A DNA stretch of 64,000 nt from Siphonodentalium dalli (lineage: Eukaryota > Mollusca > Scaphopoda > Gadilida > Siphonodentaliidae). Below, piece after piece: positions 21,605 to 32,881 of the stretch. The stretch spans positions 124,384,450-124,448,449 of the forward strand of contig CP136069.1 of the NCBI GenBank assembly GCA_032622095.1, given 5' to 3'. The notes under the pieces are model-generated. The model did no database searches, was not told where the DNA came from, and was given only the letters and a program-made list of their open reading frames with translations. Within the stretch, counting starts at the first letter, position 1; each line of letters opens with the position of its first letter. A program made the position numbers and the translations under genes.

Positions 21605-21990
21605 TAAGTGGTACGCAGGATTTATACCCACCTGTTAGGGTTTTCACGGTTTGTTTTGCAGGCATTTCGTCATAGAAAATCACATGGTGCCATAATATGA
21701 ACGGAAACGTGCATATAGCATGTATCTTTACCAAACCAAACGACAAGGGCGAAGGGACATGCAAACTGCACTCCGATCACCCTACCCGGCCTTCGGCCAT
21801 AAACGACCCAACAACAGCAAACGACATGAGAAGTAAATTTCCACTTGTATGGTGCTACTGGCATTTGCCGTAAATACCTGTATGATAGATATTTTGCGAG
21901 ATAATTGCATGCTATATTTACAGGCAAATTCCGGTTGCAACAATAAATGTGGAACTACAGAGTTTTTACCATGTCCGGAATGGCTTCTAT
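21605..21990 (-). repeat. Dispersed repeat J, copy 2
   Basis: Aligns with 9630-10032, with an extra ~70 bp at about 21745-21815 that contains the small palindrome CCGGCCTTCGGCC. It keeps YDEMPAKQTVKT on the minus strand in the position of YDEIPAKNTVKT of copy 1. Confidence 0.6.
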
Positions 21991-22343
21991 CAATTAATAT
22001 TAATTTTATTTCGAATAGTTTTTTATAAAATAAGATGATTAAGTGGGACACTTTGTTGTTCTATTTTTATAGATCAGTAGGGTGTTCCCATAGCTATGCT
22101 CCGAACGCCAAATGTCCCAGATTGATTGTATTGTTTTATTACATAACTATAAGCGATAATGAGTCTAATTAACGTTTATTTGTGACAAAATTACACAATA
22201 ACATGGTATCTGTTAACAGTAACCACTATTGTTCGTTAGCTAAACAACCACACGTTTTTAGACCATAAAATATTCGAAATATAATAAATATTAATCGATA
22301 GAAACATTTCCGGACAGGGGTCTTCTATTCATATCTAATATTT

Positions 22344-22431
22344 TATACCCCGGTAACTATTTAACACATGTTTACAAAGAGATAGACCATCTGTATACCC
22401 CGGTAACTATATAACACATGTTTACAAAGAC
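22344..22431 (+). repeat. Direct duplication, two ~38-bp copies, period 50
   Basis: TATACCCCGGTAACTATTTA at 22344 and TATACCCCGGTAACTATATA at 22394, both followed by ACACATGTTTACAAAGA. A local tandem duplication. Confidence 0.9.
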
Positions 22432-22756
22432 TATCTTTAATATACATATTATACAATATATACTATTTAATTATAGCTAATATATACTGATTACCTTAGA
22501 AGTCGAAAGACATGTTTTCCACAAGGACCGACGCATACACTTGTTTATATTTGGACCGACCCCCTCCTTGTTGTTCTGACTGTACATGTGCTAATCATCC
22601 TTTAGATGTTTGTAATGATTCAATGTTTGTTTTGTTTAATGTGAACCCGGGTCGGTCTGTATATATATGTATTTTCTTCATATCATACGATGTATGATTT
22701 ATGAGAAATAAACTATTGTATTATACCTTATTAGTAAGATTTTTCCTATTCTGCAT

Positions 22757-22985
22757 TTAACCATTTCTTTACTATATACCCTCTCACGAATAGTCTCCTT
22801 AGGAAATGTCCATATAATAAGACCATAGGCCGTTTAGTTGAACTTATTATCTGAACATTTCCCACCAATGACTATGAATCCTTCTGCACTTTTACTATCT
22901 TTTCGTCTGTCTGTCGTCTGCTTTTTACCTGATCAACCCTTCAAATTAATAATGGACCACACCATGCCAATGTATATATTTTAAT
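22757..22985 (-). mobile_element. Family A MITE, copy A3
   Basis: Starts TTAACCATTTCTTTACTATA (TTAA at 22757). It has GGCCGTTTAGTTGAACTTATT, CTGAACATTTCCCACCAATGA and GTCTGTCGTCTGCTTTT in family order. The right end is decayed near TATATTTTAATA. Confidence 0.75.
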
Positions 22986-23943
22986 ACAAGAGCAGAAATA
23001 TTCATATTTATATGTTGGAAATGTTCACACGTCATGGGAACCGGTCATGTTAGAAACAATTACACCTGTTTGGATCTAGCCAAATCGATTACATCTGACC
23101 GTCCGATACGCGACAGAATTAATTATTCTAGGATGCAGTCACACTTTTCATGACAGAAGACTTAAGAGTTACCAGTGGTAGGTCTATGCATTTACATATA
23201 CAAGATAAACATATGTCAATTAGTTCAAGATTGGAATAAAATATCTCCAGAAATTCGCAGAAAATACGCCTCGTACAAAAATTCCTTCAAACATCGTTAT
23301 TTCATATATGGTTAACTGTACAGGCATAATTTATCATCGACGACAAACTGTTCAATGAATAGAACAACAAAACGACCGAATCAACTCTCGTGCTACACAT
23401 ATTTTATGTTTTACGTGGGCGGAGAAATAGGTAGGGTACAACTTACATCTGACCGTCTCGACACGATGGTCCAGTCTACGTCCATTTCAGGTACAGTTTA
23501 CAAAGTGAATGTCGATAGATTATAGATACAATAATGTACCAATATTGTGTATATGGCCTCTCTAGCGAGAATATAAAGGTTCTGTAAATACTTGACGCGC
23601 GTCAATGCACTTTCAGAAGGATATTCATCAGCATTAATATATCAACACATATCAAAAGCCCCACCACAAAACCTTTATTCACAAACCCATATATATATTA
23701 CAGTGAAACAATTTAACCGGTCGTCCCCTCCCGTGATTATTAACTCTTACTTCGTGTTATTAGTATATGATAAATAAGCATAATTATCATGTAATACAAT
23801 ATTCTCTGTCAGTCATGGACACGTAGTTATCGGCAGTCGACGGCTACGTCGCTGATGGCAACCTTGATGATGTCACCATTGCGGAGCACCCCTCGTCTAT
23901 GCCCAACTGTATATAGCTTAAGGCGACGCGGATCTACCAGTGT
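22986..23943. other. Non-coding stretch
   Basis: No repeat family match. From about 23810 on, the plus strand reads as broken protein-like pieces (stops at two places) leading into the zinc-finger-like frame at 23944. Confidence 0.25.
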
Positions 23944-24231
23944 ATGAATGTATTTAAAAAAAACGAAATGGTCACATTCGCTCAGCCGTCACACAAGTTC
24001 ATAACATCCTTCAAGACAGCCAGGTGCGGCCAATGTCCCCGCTCATTTGGTACCGTTGAAGAGCCTAACGCTCACAAAGATCATCACCAACAAACGAATA
24101 TCAATGGAAAAAATACAGGTCACGTTTTAAACCTTCTGCTGCCACATCAGACGGAAAAATATCACACATTTGTTGTCGAGCGAGATGTAGGCCATTTTCT
24201 TCTGAGGTTGGGTTGTTTTTGTTTACCTTTT
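23944..24231 (+). pseudogene. C2H2 zinc-finger-like remnant
   Basis: A 96-codon frame contains C28-x2-C31-x12-H44-x3-H48 (24025-24087), with F35 at the expected position in CPRSF. This fits the classical DNA-binding C2H2 finger spacing, although the conserved leucine before the first histidine is replaced (PNAH). Only one finger is present and there is no recognisable flanking domain or linker. The sequence just upstream in related frames (23817-23943) is protein-like but interrupted. A decayed gene or transposon fragment is likelier than an active gene. The pattern match could be chance. Confidence 0.25.
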
Positions 24232-24332
24232 TAAAGAAAATCATCAGTTGTAAACATGGATCCAAACAAATTGTTTCTAGCAGGACCGGTTCCCATAGCG
24301 TGGTTCAGATAGTTCAACTAACGACCTACTAT

Positions 24333-24404
24333 GGTCGTTTGTTGAACTTATTATCCGAACACGCCCTAATGGAACTATTCATCGATGAGTATTTAGCATA
24401 GAAA
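24333..24404 (+). mobile_element. Family A fragment, copy A4
   Basis: Right-half fragment only: GGTCGTTTGTTGAACTTATTATC, then GGAACTATTCATCGATGAGTATTTAGCATAGAAAGG. Confidence 0.7.
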
Positions 24405-24486
24405 GGTCGCCCTCAATGTATCCCTAGAATACTTAAAGCAAACATATACATTACAACTGAATATACATTATTGATAAATTTATATA

Positions 24487-25006
24487 TAACTGTGTGAGGG
24501 TGTGTGTGTGTGTGTGTTTTGTGTGTGCATAAATGTATATGTACATTGCTAAGCCTATTATTAATATTAATAGTGTTATATATATACCGCAGTCCTATTA
24601 TATCTATTCATTTGTGATGTGTTTATTTATATTTATTTATAATAATATAATAATATGTATATATTTGTAACATGTTATATGTAAATAGTATACAAATGTT
24701 ATCTCAATATCTATCTATTACATCATAGGTCATGAGAATAAAGAATTGAATTGAACCTTGTGATCTTTCCGGGGGTCAAAATAGGCCCAAAAAAATACAT
24801 GAAATACTTATATTCGGCTGCCTCGTCTAATTCGGTATATTTAAACGGCGATCAGCCGATAAGAAACTATATTGTACAAATATCGCACATTATTCGTTGT
24901 TATAAGACACTATTAATTAATAGTAATAATAGGCTTATAAATGTACATATAAATTTATGCACACTTACAAACACCAACACACCCTCACACACACAAATAA
25001 ACTGAA
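24487..25006. mobile_element. Foldback element N with GT/AC-rich arms
   Basis: The left arm (24487-24585) and right arm (24890-25006) are about 90-110 bp and largely complementary. They share GTGTGAGGGTGTGT, GTGTGCATAAAT.TATATGTACAT and AAGCCTATTATTA. The arms contain (GT)n and are about 300 bp apart. The inter-arm region is very AT-rich. No target duplication is clear. Confidence 0.65.
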
Positions 25007-26950
25007 TGTTGAGCCTAACAAGTATTGCCGTCTAGACACCTTTGACATCACTGGATCCAAAATCAGTCAATATTTATTTCGGATAAAAGGTCTACAAATG
25101 ATTTTCAGTCGGTTCTGATATTATAGAACCGGGCTTGTGCCTTTCGAGTGGCTATCTGACTATGTAACTTTTCTCATTAAACGTACAACAACTGAGCTAT
25201 AGTAGCAAAGTTGCTAGACTGTGATTGGAAAAGCTCATTGATATGCATTTTTCCGATATATGATTATGACATGAATGTGTTTAGACGTCGCTCCACTCAA
25301 CCCAATGAAAGCCGATATATTGACAGTTCAATAGGTAATATAGCGGCCAATAAAAGCGGCGAAATTATTCTGAATGTTTGAGGGTCCTCATGCATAAGTA
25401 CTCGTAAACGCACGCGCTGACAAAACAACCAAGTGCACATTCTATATATTGTGAACACATAGACCTGCTTAGGAATTTGTTTGTGTATTTTATTTTATTG
25501 GTTTACCGTCGTTTCCGCCATTGGCATGTAGTATCGTGATGTTGTCGGTTTTGTAGATGGGGGAAAGACCACACAAGGACTTATTTTTCAAAAGGGAATA
25601 GCCCAACTGCACATAGAACACACCGACCATGCGGAAGATACACGAACCAGATTGCCTTCCCTTTGTGTGAATCACAAACCCGCCCTAAACGAGATTAGAA
25701 CCCACTCTGGCATCGCTGTACGGCTCTATTGGATTAATGCGCCCTCCTGCTTCGGATTATTGTGCATAAAATAACACACCATACATCTATGTAAATTAAG
25801 TTACATTTATAATGGATAGAATGTATATATACACTGTAAAATGGATCAACATTAAACCGGAAAAAGAACCATACACTTGATATTTAGTTAGTTTTAATTC
25901 TATGAACATATATGGTAATTACAAACTCAAAAAAAGATAGCTCAATCTTACTTCTATAGGATGGAACCCAAGCGCACACAAACTAACCACCCTCTTTAAT
26001 GCAAGTTCTCTAGTTCGACGATCATAAATAAACTGCAGCAGATTGATAATGGGTGTTTGATTCGCTCGCCAAGTTCGGAAAACCCTACAACCCACGATCG
26101 TTGACTCTGGGACGTATCCACAGCAACCAAATACCTTCAGGACGCTGGTTCGTGGTCACAGCAACAACATATCGCTACGCGCTGTGATTTGCAAACAGTA
26201 ATATCCTACGCAGTAGGACGGCGAACACATTTTTGATAATAGTCAACAACACGCATTTCTGCGGACACAAAAGTCGTCATATCAATCAGCGTATGTCACG
26301 GACGCTGTGAAATGACATCGCTTCATACCAGACCTATTTACAACAGACCAGAATGCGATATCCTTTGCAACAGATGTCCCAGTCGACCCGTTGTGAACCT
26401 ATTATTGAGCGACAAAACTCAATCACTCGCCTATTGATCAAATTACTAGCGGAAAATTGAGTAAGCAAATATTTGAATGATGTGACTACCTTTTACGCAG
26501 AACAGTTGTCCATTATGACTCCGTCTGGTCCGTGTGATATAGGAGGCTAACTATTTTATCTTAACTAACGGTCTTCTGTAAAGTGGCGCTCGTGTCATCA
26601 GATTTCCATCCTTGCCGAAATGTCAGTACCCCGCAGCTGGAAATCCGAAAGCGTAGATACATTGTGAACAAGAAATGTTTCTGAATAAGGGGAGACAATT
26701 CATAAGTCGAATTTATGTGTCATGCTTAAATACAAAACAATTACTAAAAGTTGCTAAATAAACCTTTGGCTAAATCCTTAAGAAACCAACTCACAGAATG
26801 CCAATTCACATGCGTTGCAATCATGCAATGTCAATGTATTTTTAAAGCTCATCTAGATTACCTTATATATATGAAAGAATTGTTTTCTTCTTAAAAAGTC
26901 AGCATTGCCTTTCCTTTGAAGATATTCGAATGCTCACATTGTTTCACCGT
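25007..26950. other. Long non-coding stretch
   Basis: No repeat family recognised. At 25670-25750 the minus strand reads a possible weak pol III B-box (GGGTTCTAATC), not enough to call a SINE. A GC-richer unique patch lies at 26030-26400 without a supported frame. Confidence 0.3.
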
Positions 26951-27001
26951 TGTAGCCAGGGACGTGACTAGAGGGTCTCCGTTCGAAGGTGTCCACCTTA
27001 G
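26951..27001 (+). repeat. Family H terminal fragment
   Basis: GTAGCCAGGGACGTGACTAG followed by AGGGTCTCC. The reverse complement matches GGAGACCCTCTAGTGACGTCC at 20343-20363, and a related end GGAGACCC...CACGTCCCTA closes the 45.1-kb copy. It directly abuts element K. Confidence 0.55.
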
Positions 27002-27003
27002 TA

Positions 27004-27527
27004 CAGTACCAGTCAGAAGAAGTGGTATATTGAGGCGCGCCTTAATTGCGATATTGAGCGCTTAATTTCGAAAAAAGGCGCGATTATAGCGCAATACCAA
27101 AATTTGTCGCGCTTATTATTGCGATATTGAGCGCAGAATTTTGCCATATTAAGCGCGCATTGTCGCAATATTGAGCGCTACAAAATTTCATACAGATCGG
27201 ATAGTGATATAGTTCTATTAGATAAACACTTTGCACATCATAGTGTACATATAGTGTACATATAGCATTTACAACTATAATTATATACAAATCTAAAACA
27301 TTGTCTCTATTGATGCCAACCGATATAGAAGAAGCAATAATTTGCTTTGAATGTCACAATTTTGATCACAAGATGTCGCAATATTAAGCACGCGATATCG
27401 CAATATTAAGGGCGAAATATTGCGATATTAAGCGCAAGCGGCGCGCTTATAAGCGTTTCCACTTGCAATATTATTGCGATATTGGACGCGAAAATAGCGC
27501 GTTTACCACTTCTTTTGACTGGTACTG
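27004..27527. mobile_element. Element K: Tc1/mariner-type MITE built from GCGATATTGAGCGC-like repeats
   Basis: Terminal inverted repeats CAGTACCAGTCAGAAGAAGT and (inverted) CAGTACCAGTCAAAAGAAGT are flanked by TA at 27002-27003 and 27528-27529. This is the target duplication and terminus type of Tc1/mariner elements. Inside each end the sequence consists of some nine degenerate copies of GCGATATTGAGCGC in both orientations. The ~150-bp middle is unrelated AT-rich DNA. 524 bp, no transposase. Confidence 0.85.
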
Positions 27528-27837
27528 TATTTCCAATACAAAAACATACGAATTACATGTATAATTCATCTTTTGTTTATTGGTTTAAATATATTCTAAT
27601 TATTTCAGCAATAAGTGTTATATGTGGGATTGAGGACACGTTGTCAACAACTTGTGTGTACATGGACATGTACCTGTGCTCCATTTACTAATACGATCAT
27701 GTGCTAGTAAACATATATATGTCAAGATTAATACAGCTAGGTACTGGTAATGGTATTGATATGGCAGTTTATTAATGTGACGGTAATAAGAGTGAATAAG
27801 AGATCTATTAAGTATAGGTTGAATGCATAACTATGGT
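27528..27837. other. Spacer, nothing recognised
   Basis: AT-rich DNA between two inverted-repeat elements. Confidence 0.3.
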
Positions 27838-28645
27838 GACGGAAAATTCACGAAGGGAAAATCGTGAATTTTCATAAAATCTCAATTTCAAACAATCGTT
27901 ATAACATTATCCGTTATAACCAATGTATACTGTAGTATTATGACAGCACGTGTTTGCCACCACACTGTGAGAGATATGTTCGAATTATGTAAAAAAAGAA
28001 AGTGGTTTAAAAAAAAAAACGTTTTTTCATTTAGGTCGATAGACAGTTTGACAGGAAATATTAAAAAAACACACTGCATTAATTAGACTATGGATCAAAC
28101 TAGGATATGCACTCAGTCTACCATCTTAAATCATGACTATCTGCGTGAAAATAAATAAAACATTTCTCATTTCATATTTTAGATTAAATGGCAGCCATTT
28201 GCAGGACTATAGTTTTATCGGGTAACGGACCAAAACAACATAAATCAGCATAAATATATTTCAACCACGTTTTCACTAATCTGGCAGATATAAATACTCA
28301 ATACTGATTCATCTGGTCAGACGTTATATTTTTACGGTGATTTCCTAAAAAATAAAAGTTCTGCAAATGGCTGCTAAAAAAAAAACTAAAATATACAATG
28401 AGAAATGTTGGATTTATTTTCTCGCAGACAGTCATGATTTCAGGTGGTAGACTGAGCGCATACCATATATAGTTGGGTTCATAGTGTAGATAATGCAGTG
28501 TGGTTTTTTTAATATTTCCTGTCAAGCTCGCTATGGACCTACATACACGTGCTGTTATACTACTATAGCATACATTGGTTATAAAGGATAATGATTTTCC
28601 CTTCAAATTGATTGTTTGAAGTTGTTTTGAAAATTCACGAATGGG
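27838..28645. mobile_element. Large foldback element O
   Basis: Two arms of roughly 280-370 bp, diverged but collinear when one is reverse-complemented. Shared words include AAAATTCACGAA, TATAACCAATGTAT, ACAGCACGTGT, TTGACAGGAAATATTAAAAA, CTCAGTCTACCA, AATCATGACT and GCAGCCATTTGCAG. The short middle (about 28225-28360) is unpaired. No coding sequence. Confidence 0.8.
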
Positions 28646-29388
28646 GCATACCTCTGGGCGATTTTAAATTCATTGGTTTGTATATGTCGCGACAGTGAGG
28701 GATGTAAGTGGACAATGTCAAAAAGTGCCTAGCTTACCCATTCCGTTGGCCCGATGCACATATCTGGTTGTCAAATATTATAATTCTGATATAATATGTT
28801 GCTTAGTTTTCCCTTTGAGTTCCATTTTAAATTATTCGTGGAAGCGGACCTAAATAAGGCATTTCTCAACAAATAGCGTATATCGGTCCGAACCGAGCTC
28901 GGACTGTGCATAACAGGTGGTTGGACGTCTCTCTTGGTATGGACGCAATCGAAAAGATTTAATAATAGCCCTCTCCAATTTCAGAATCCCCTTGTTGAGT
29001 TCCTCGATTGTGAATACTGACATCAAATTAGGAGGAGTCGATGGAAGGTAATTATTCGCCCAGACGATAGGTCCACTGGCTTGTGTTTGCCAAGGCGAAT
29101 CAAAACGTGCTATCTGGCGTTTGCGTACGATTACTGATGCTTCCGGTCAAGACCTAAGGGTCAAGGTCACATCGCGAGGAGAGGATCGATAGCCCTAAGT
29201 CGAACTGGTCGAGATCTTGTTACGATATACCAGCCAACCAGACATGTTCCAACATGCGCAAAACACCTTCTCTGGAATTCACTCTTGTGTACCGGAAACG
29301 AGATTTTTTTCGGCTAAATTGGTTTAAACGTATAGTTGTCTATGTTAGCACCGTTATTGCTAGTTGTTATCATAGTCAACTATATAAG
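28646..29388. other. Non-coding spacer
   Basis: No repeat family or supported frame. Slightly GC-richer at 29050-29260. Confidence 0.3.
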
Positions 29389-29460
29389 TTTCATGACAAC
29401 TTTCCAGTTTCTTCTTGGCCATGAATGGACAAGAGGAGACTGGAAATTCGACATGAAACT
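29389..29460. repeat. Imperfect hairpin, ~30-bp arms
   Basis: GTTTCATGACAACTTTCCAG... and ...CTGGAAATTCGACATGAAAC pair with a few mismatches around a 12-base loop (GCCATGAATGGA). The size and imperfect pairing resemble a microRNA-like hairpin, but no expression evidence can be drawn from sequence. Confidence 0.7.
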
Positions 29461-29979
29461 AAAATTTTAAATTGCATTGCGACATCCAGCTCACAACAAT
29501 CGGTGCAGAACAGGTAAACTTCTTGTCATTAAATATGTATGTTCTTTGTACTGTCTCCCATCACTGAAATGAACATATTCTAAAAGCGAGGTAAAAAGCC
29601 TTTGTAACCAACCAACCTAACACCAAACTCATAAACCTATATGCATCTGTTTACGAAGTCACCGGTTACAATGTGTAACTCCCAGTGTCGTTTCCTTTCT
29701 GGCATAGAAAACAACTTGCTATTGTAGAAAATGTGAACAACTCGCAACAATTGAGGTAATGGACGGTTGCACATTTTGTATAGTGTCAGTTGGTCGGTAT
29801 TCTCGGAGTGAAACGGAGTGAGTTCACAGTACAATTAACCCTCATGATTGTTTTCCTCAGCAAAACTGACAAGGGAGTGTTAACGCATACATGCAGGCTC
29901 GGCTGACGATAAACCCAAACCATGTAACAACGGCCAACCGCGGATGAATGCACATTCATGTGTACGTGTCGAATCCTAG
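29461..29979. other. Non-coding spacer
   Basis: No repeat family or supported frame recognised. Confidence 0.3.
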
Positions 29980-30543
29980 TCGGGTGATGGCAGATTCCTA
30001 TATATCCCGTTGCGGCATCTGAATCGAGTTCGCGCTTGTGTGGGTTATGTTGTGACCCAGTACGGTAATGGTGACAGTTCGTTTCGTTTCATTGCGGAGT
30101 CCGGAGATTCGTTCAATTATGCAACAGTCAAGACGCCCAAGTATCGTATCTACAGTGGACAGATCCCGGGGAATGTTCCGTCCAAATAGATTTCATTTCC
30201 AATTAGGGAACGATCCCCACGTCTGGCTCGCTACCCTCACACTTGCCAAACGTACATTGGTTTCTATGGCAACAAGTGGCAGTGGTCGGAATTTACTGAT
30301 GACGGACCGCGGCATGTTGCTCATGATGCTTTTGTTATGTATATGTACAACGGTTGGTGTGTTGTAAAGGTACTTTGTGGTTTACTGCTTAATTCAAATG
30401 ACACTTTATGCCCACATCTGTCAAATTACTCTGTGGATCCGGACAGCACTCAGCCTTGCAGTTTGCTACTAGATATGCACACCCCTGGTCACGTGGTCCT
30501 GCTAATGTGCTATGATGTTGATCGTACTGATGAATTGTTATGA
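29980..30543 (+). pseudogene. Unrecognised protein-like frame with one internal stop
   Basis: One plus-strand frame stays open for about 188 codons from 29980 to 30543 except for a single TAG at 30187-30189. The translation looks protein-like on both sides of the stop: YGNGDSSFRFIAESGDSFNY and YRIYSGQIPGNVP before it; TCQTYIGFYGNKWQWSEF and HDAFVMYMYNGWCVVK after it. A possible acceptor (TTCATTTCCAATTAG|G) just after the stop and a possible donor (AAG|GTACTT, about 30368) would allow a 158-nt exon that avoids it. The alternative is a gene relic broken by the stop. I do not recognise the domain; tryptophan and alternating hydrophobics suggest a beta-rich extracellular fold, which is inference. 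A related DNA stretch at about 35022-35060 (TTTCTACTAACAATGTCAAC) suggests a second, more decayed copy. A different frame at 30068-30367 is probably a shadow. Confidence 0.3.
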
Positions 30544-30662
30544 TGTTGTTAGGACAAACTGATGCTGTTAAGAAAAAGTACCGTTATTTTTTCTAACTTG
30601 TCAGTTTTACGGTGTTCGGATAATCTGAACATATCTAGGAAAAGCCATTATGTGTAGCAAAC
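30544..30662 (+). repeat. Dispersed repeat Q, copy 1
   Basis: Matches 38770-38914. Anchors are GCTGTTAAGAAAAAGTA, CTTTGGATAATTCGAAC versus GTTCGGATAATCTGAAC, and ATTATGTGTAGCAAA versus GAAATGTGTAGCAAA. No terminal repeats found. Confidence 0.55.
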
Positions 30663-31568
30663 ATACAACAACATACATGTATTATTGCGAAATATGTTAA
30701 TACTGGTTGCATTATTTATTGCAAATCGACTATAATCAAGATGGCAGCTAGTCAAACACCGGCGCAGCCATTATTGAGTTTTTCAAATATAAATATGTTT
30801 TGAATGTTTCATACAGAGAGTGTTTTTATTTTCTCAAACACCGCGAAAATGACAACTTTAGAAAAAATAAGGTCAGTTTTCGCAACGGCATCAATTTGCA
30901 CTACCAGCTTCATAGCAATTCAGCAGGACCGCCAACATCATACCAGACTAGCAGGGCCACTTACCATGTGGGCACAAGCGAATGTCCGTGATGCAAGGTT
31001 ATAATAAAAATATATCAATCGGAGCTATTGGTTCCGTGAGCTATCACTATATGTACTAGTTTAAGCAATATTTATTTCTTCCTAAAAACATATAATTATG
31101 AAACATGACATATGTATGTATAGAAGATTAGAAGGGAGGAAGAGGATTTGACAACAAGCACCATATGCTTATAAAGAGCCATCTCCTCAGAAAATAACAG
31201 TTTACATATAGTGGTCAGTGAGAAGTGGAAGACAAGATTAAGTAAGAGGAAGAGAAACAGAGCATGATGAGAAGATTAACGAACTGATGGATTACAGTTG
31301 GGCGAAACTATCAGTAGAGTGGAGTCACTATAGTCTGCCAGTACCTTTATATGACTTTTTGTGCAGTATCATGTTACTGAAATTGTTATACCACATTGTT
31401 AGCAATACCATTTTCGATTTATGTCTCAGCTACTTATTAATATCAGAAATAGAATTGGGGACTAACGAAATCGATTGCTAGTTAATATAAAGGTTTGAGC
31501 TGCATCAAATATAGCCTTGTTAAGTCTCTTGTACTCTTGTAGACTTGTACATAGCTATTGTTGTCTTG
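30663..31568. other. Non-coding stretch with a purine-rich segment
   Basis: 31110-31290 is notably purine-rich (GGAAGAGGAAGAG words). Two overlapping short frames at 30800-31004 are unsupported. Confidence 0.3.
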
Positions 31569-31598
31569 TTTGTTTTTGTTTTTGTTTTTGTTTTGACA
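31569..31598 (+). repeat. (GTTTTT)n microsatellite
   Basis: About five units of GTTTTT/TTTGTT. Confidence 0.9.
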
Positions 31599-32881
31599 AT
31601 GTGGAGTGGAGATTATTATAAGTGGCAGCACTTGTTATCCCACCCATGTTGCGTTGACACTGTGTTTTAAACTATGCTTTGGGCCAATACAATACGTTTA
31701 AACTACACAAGTCTATACATTTTGAAGGCTGATTGTCTTGAGACCTTTCTGTTTATTTGTCAATTTCAGTGTTTCTTGAACACTCATATGCTGTACACCA
31801 CATGTAGAAATTATGTGCATTCCAATAAAGTATGCAATACACGTAGATTAGTACTTGAGCTTTGTCAGAGTATGAAGAACAGTTGACTTGCGGAAATCTT
31901 GAAACGTGGAATATTGTCCATGACATTTGGACTTACTACATTACCCAATCAGAAGCGGTGCAATGTTACCAAGGGCATATTGTCCATGCGACATGATGTC
32001 CATCGACTGCGATCATAATTGTAATATATCAGTCGTGATGTAGATTCCATGGCCTATCAATATGTTCTCTTAACCTTAATAATGAACACGCGGATGAGGT
32101 TGGTAAAACATGGACTTACAGACGGCGTGCGTCTGATTAATGTACCAGTCGTCCACATAACATGGTTCATCCATTAAGTCTACTAGCTCTGTCGCGTAAG
32201 GACAGCGCAGACACGAATCCATATGTGACAGTATAACCGGCTCTATACCACCGGAACGTAGGCGTACATGTACTTACATGTATGTCGAAGGTTGGACAGA
32301 ATATACGAAGAATTCATTTCGCCAGCGGCCCGACTTATTTATTTATCAGTGGCTATAACAAAAGTCACAGCAAGTGTCACAGAATAGTGGGTTGCGTTGG
32401 ACTGCATCATGTCTTGATAATAACCACATTCAGTTTCAAAAATATGTTTATCTGCACAAGTTAAGACCAGCAAAACTCCAAACTGTTCACACTATATTAT
32501 AGTATTGCATAGCAACAGAAAACCGGTGTTGGCATCTCCCATCCCAAACCCCTTTATATATACACACACACTCCCTGTTAAGGTAAACATGTTTAACCTT
32601 ATGATATGATTTTGTTTTGATCTACGCCATTTTGTTAAAGTATTTATACAATTATTGTAAATCGGGAGAGGAGCTAAGTAAGTTGCTGTAACTTGTCTCC
32701 AATCCATTTTGTATCACACCCTGATAGACAAATAAGATATGTTTAAAGAAAAAAAAGAACACCATTACTAAACTGGCCTTCTTCCTGATACCCCCAAATA
32801 AGTGGGATAACATGAAATATGATTTTCGCATTTTCACAGACTGTATGTGTGATATTTGGTTCGCCGGTTGGTAAAAAAACT
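31599..32881. other. Non-coding stretch
   Basis: No repeat family recognised. A 60-codon frame at 32282-32464 has no family features. Confidence 0.3.

Noticed and set aside
25670-25750. Possible tRNA-like SINE head on the minus strand
   Set aside because: A B-box-like GGGTTCTAATC is present but the A-box is poor and no second copy or tail was found.
30068-30367. 99-codon plus frame starting at an ATG
   Set aside because: The translation is dominated by low-information hydrophobic and basic runs. The alternative register (29980-30543) reads far more like protein, so this is taken as its shadow.
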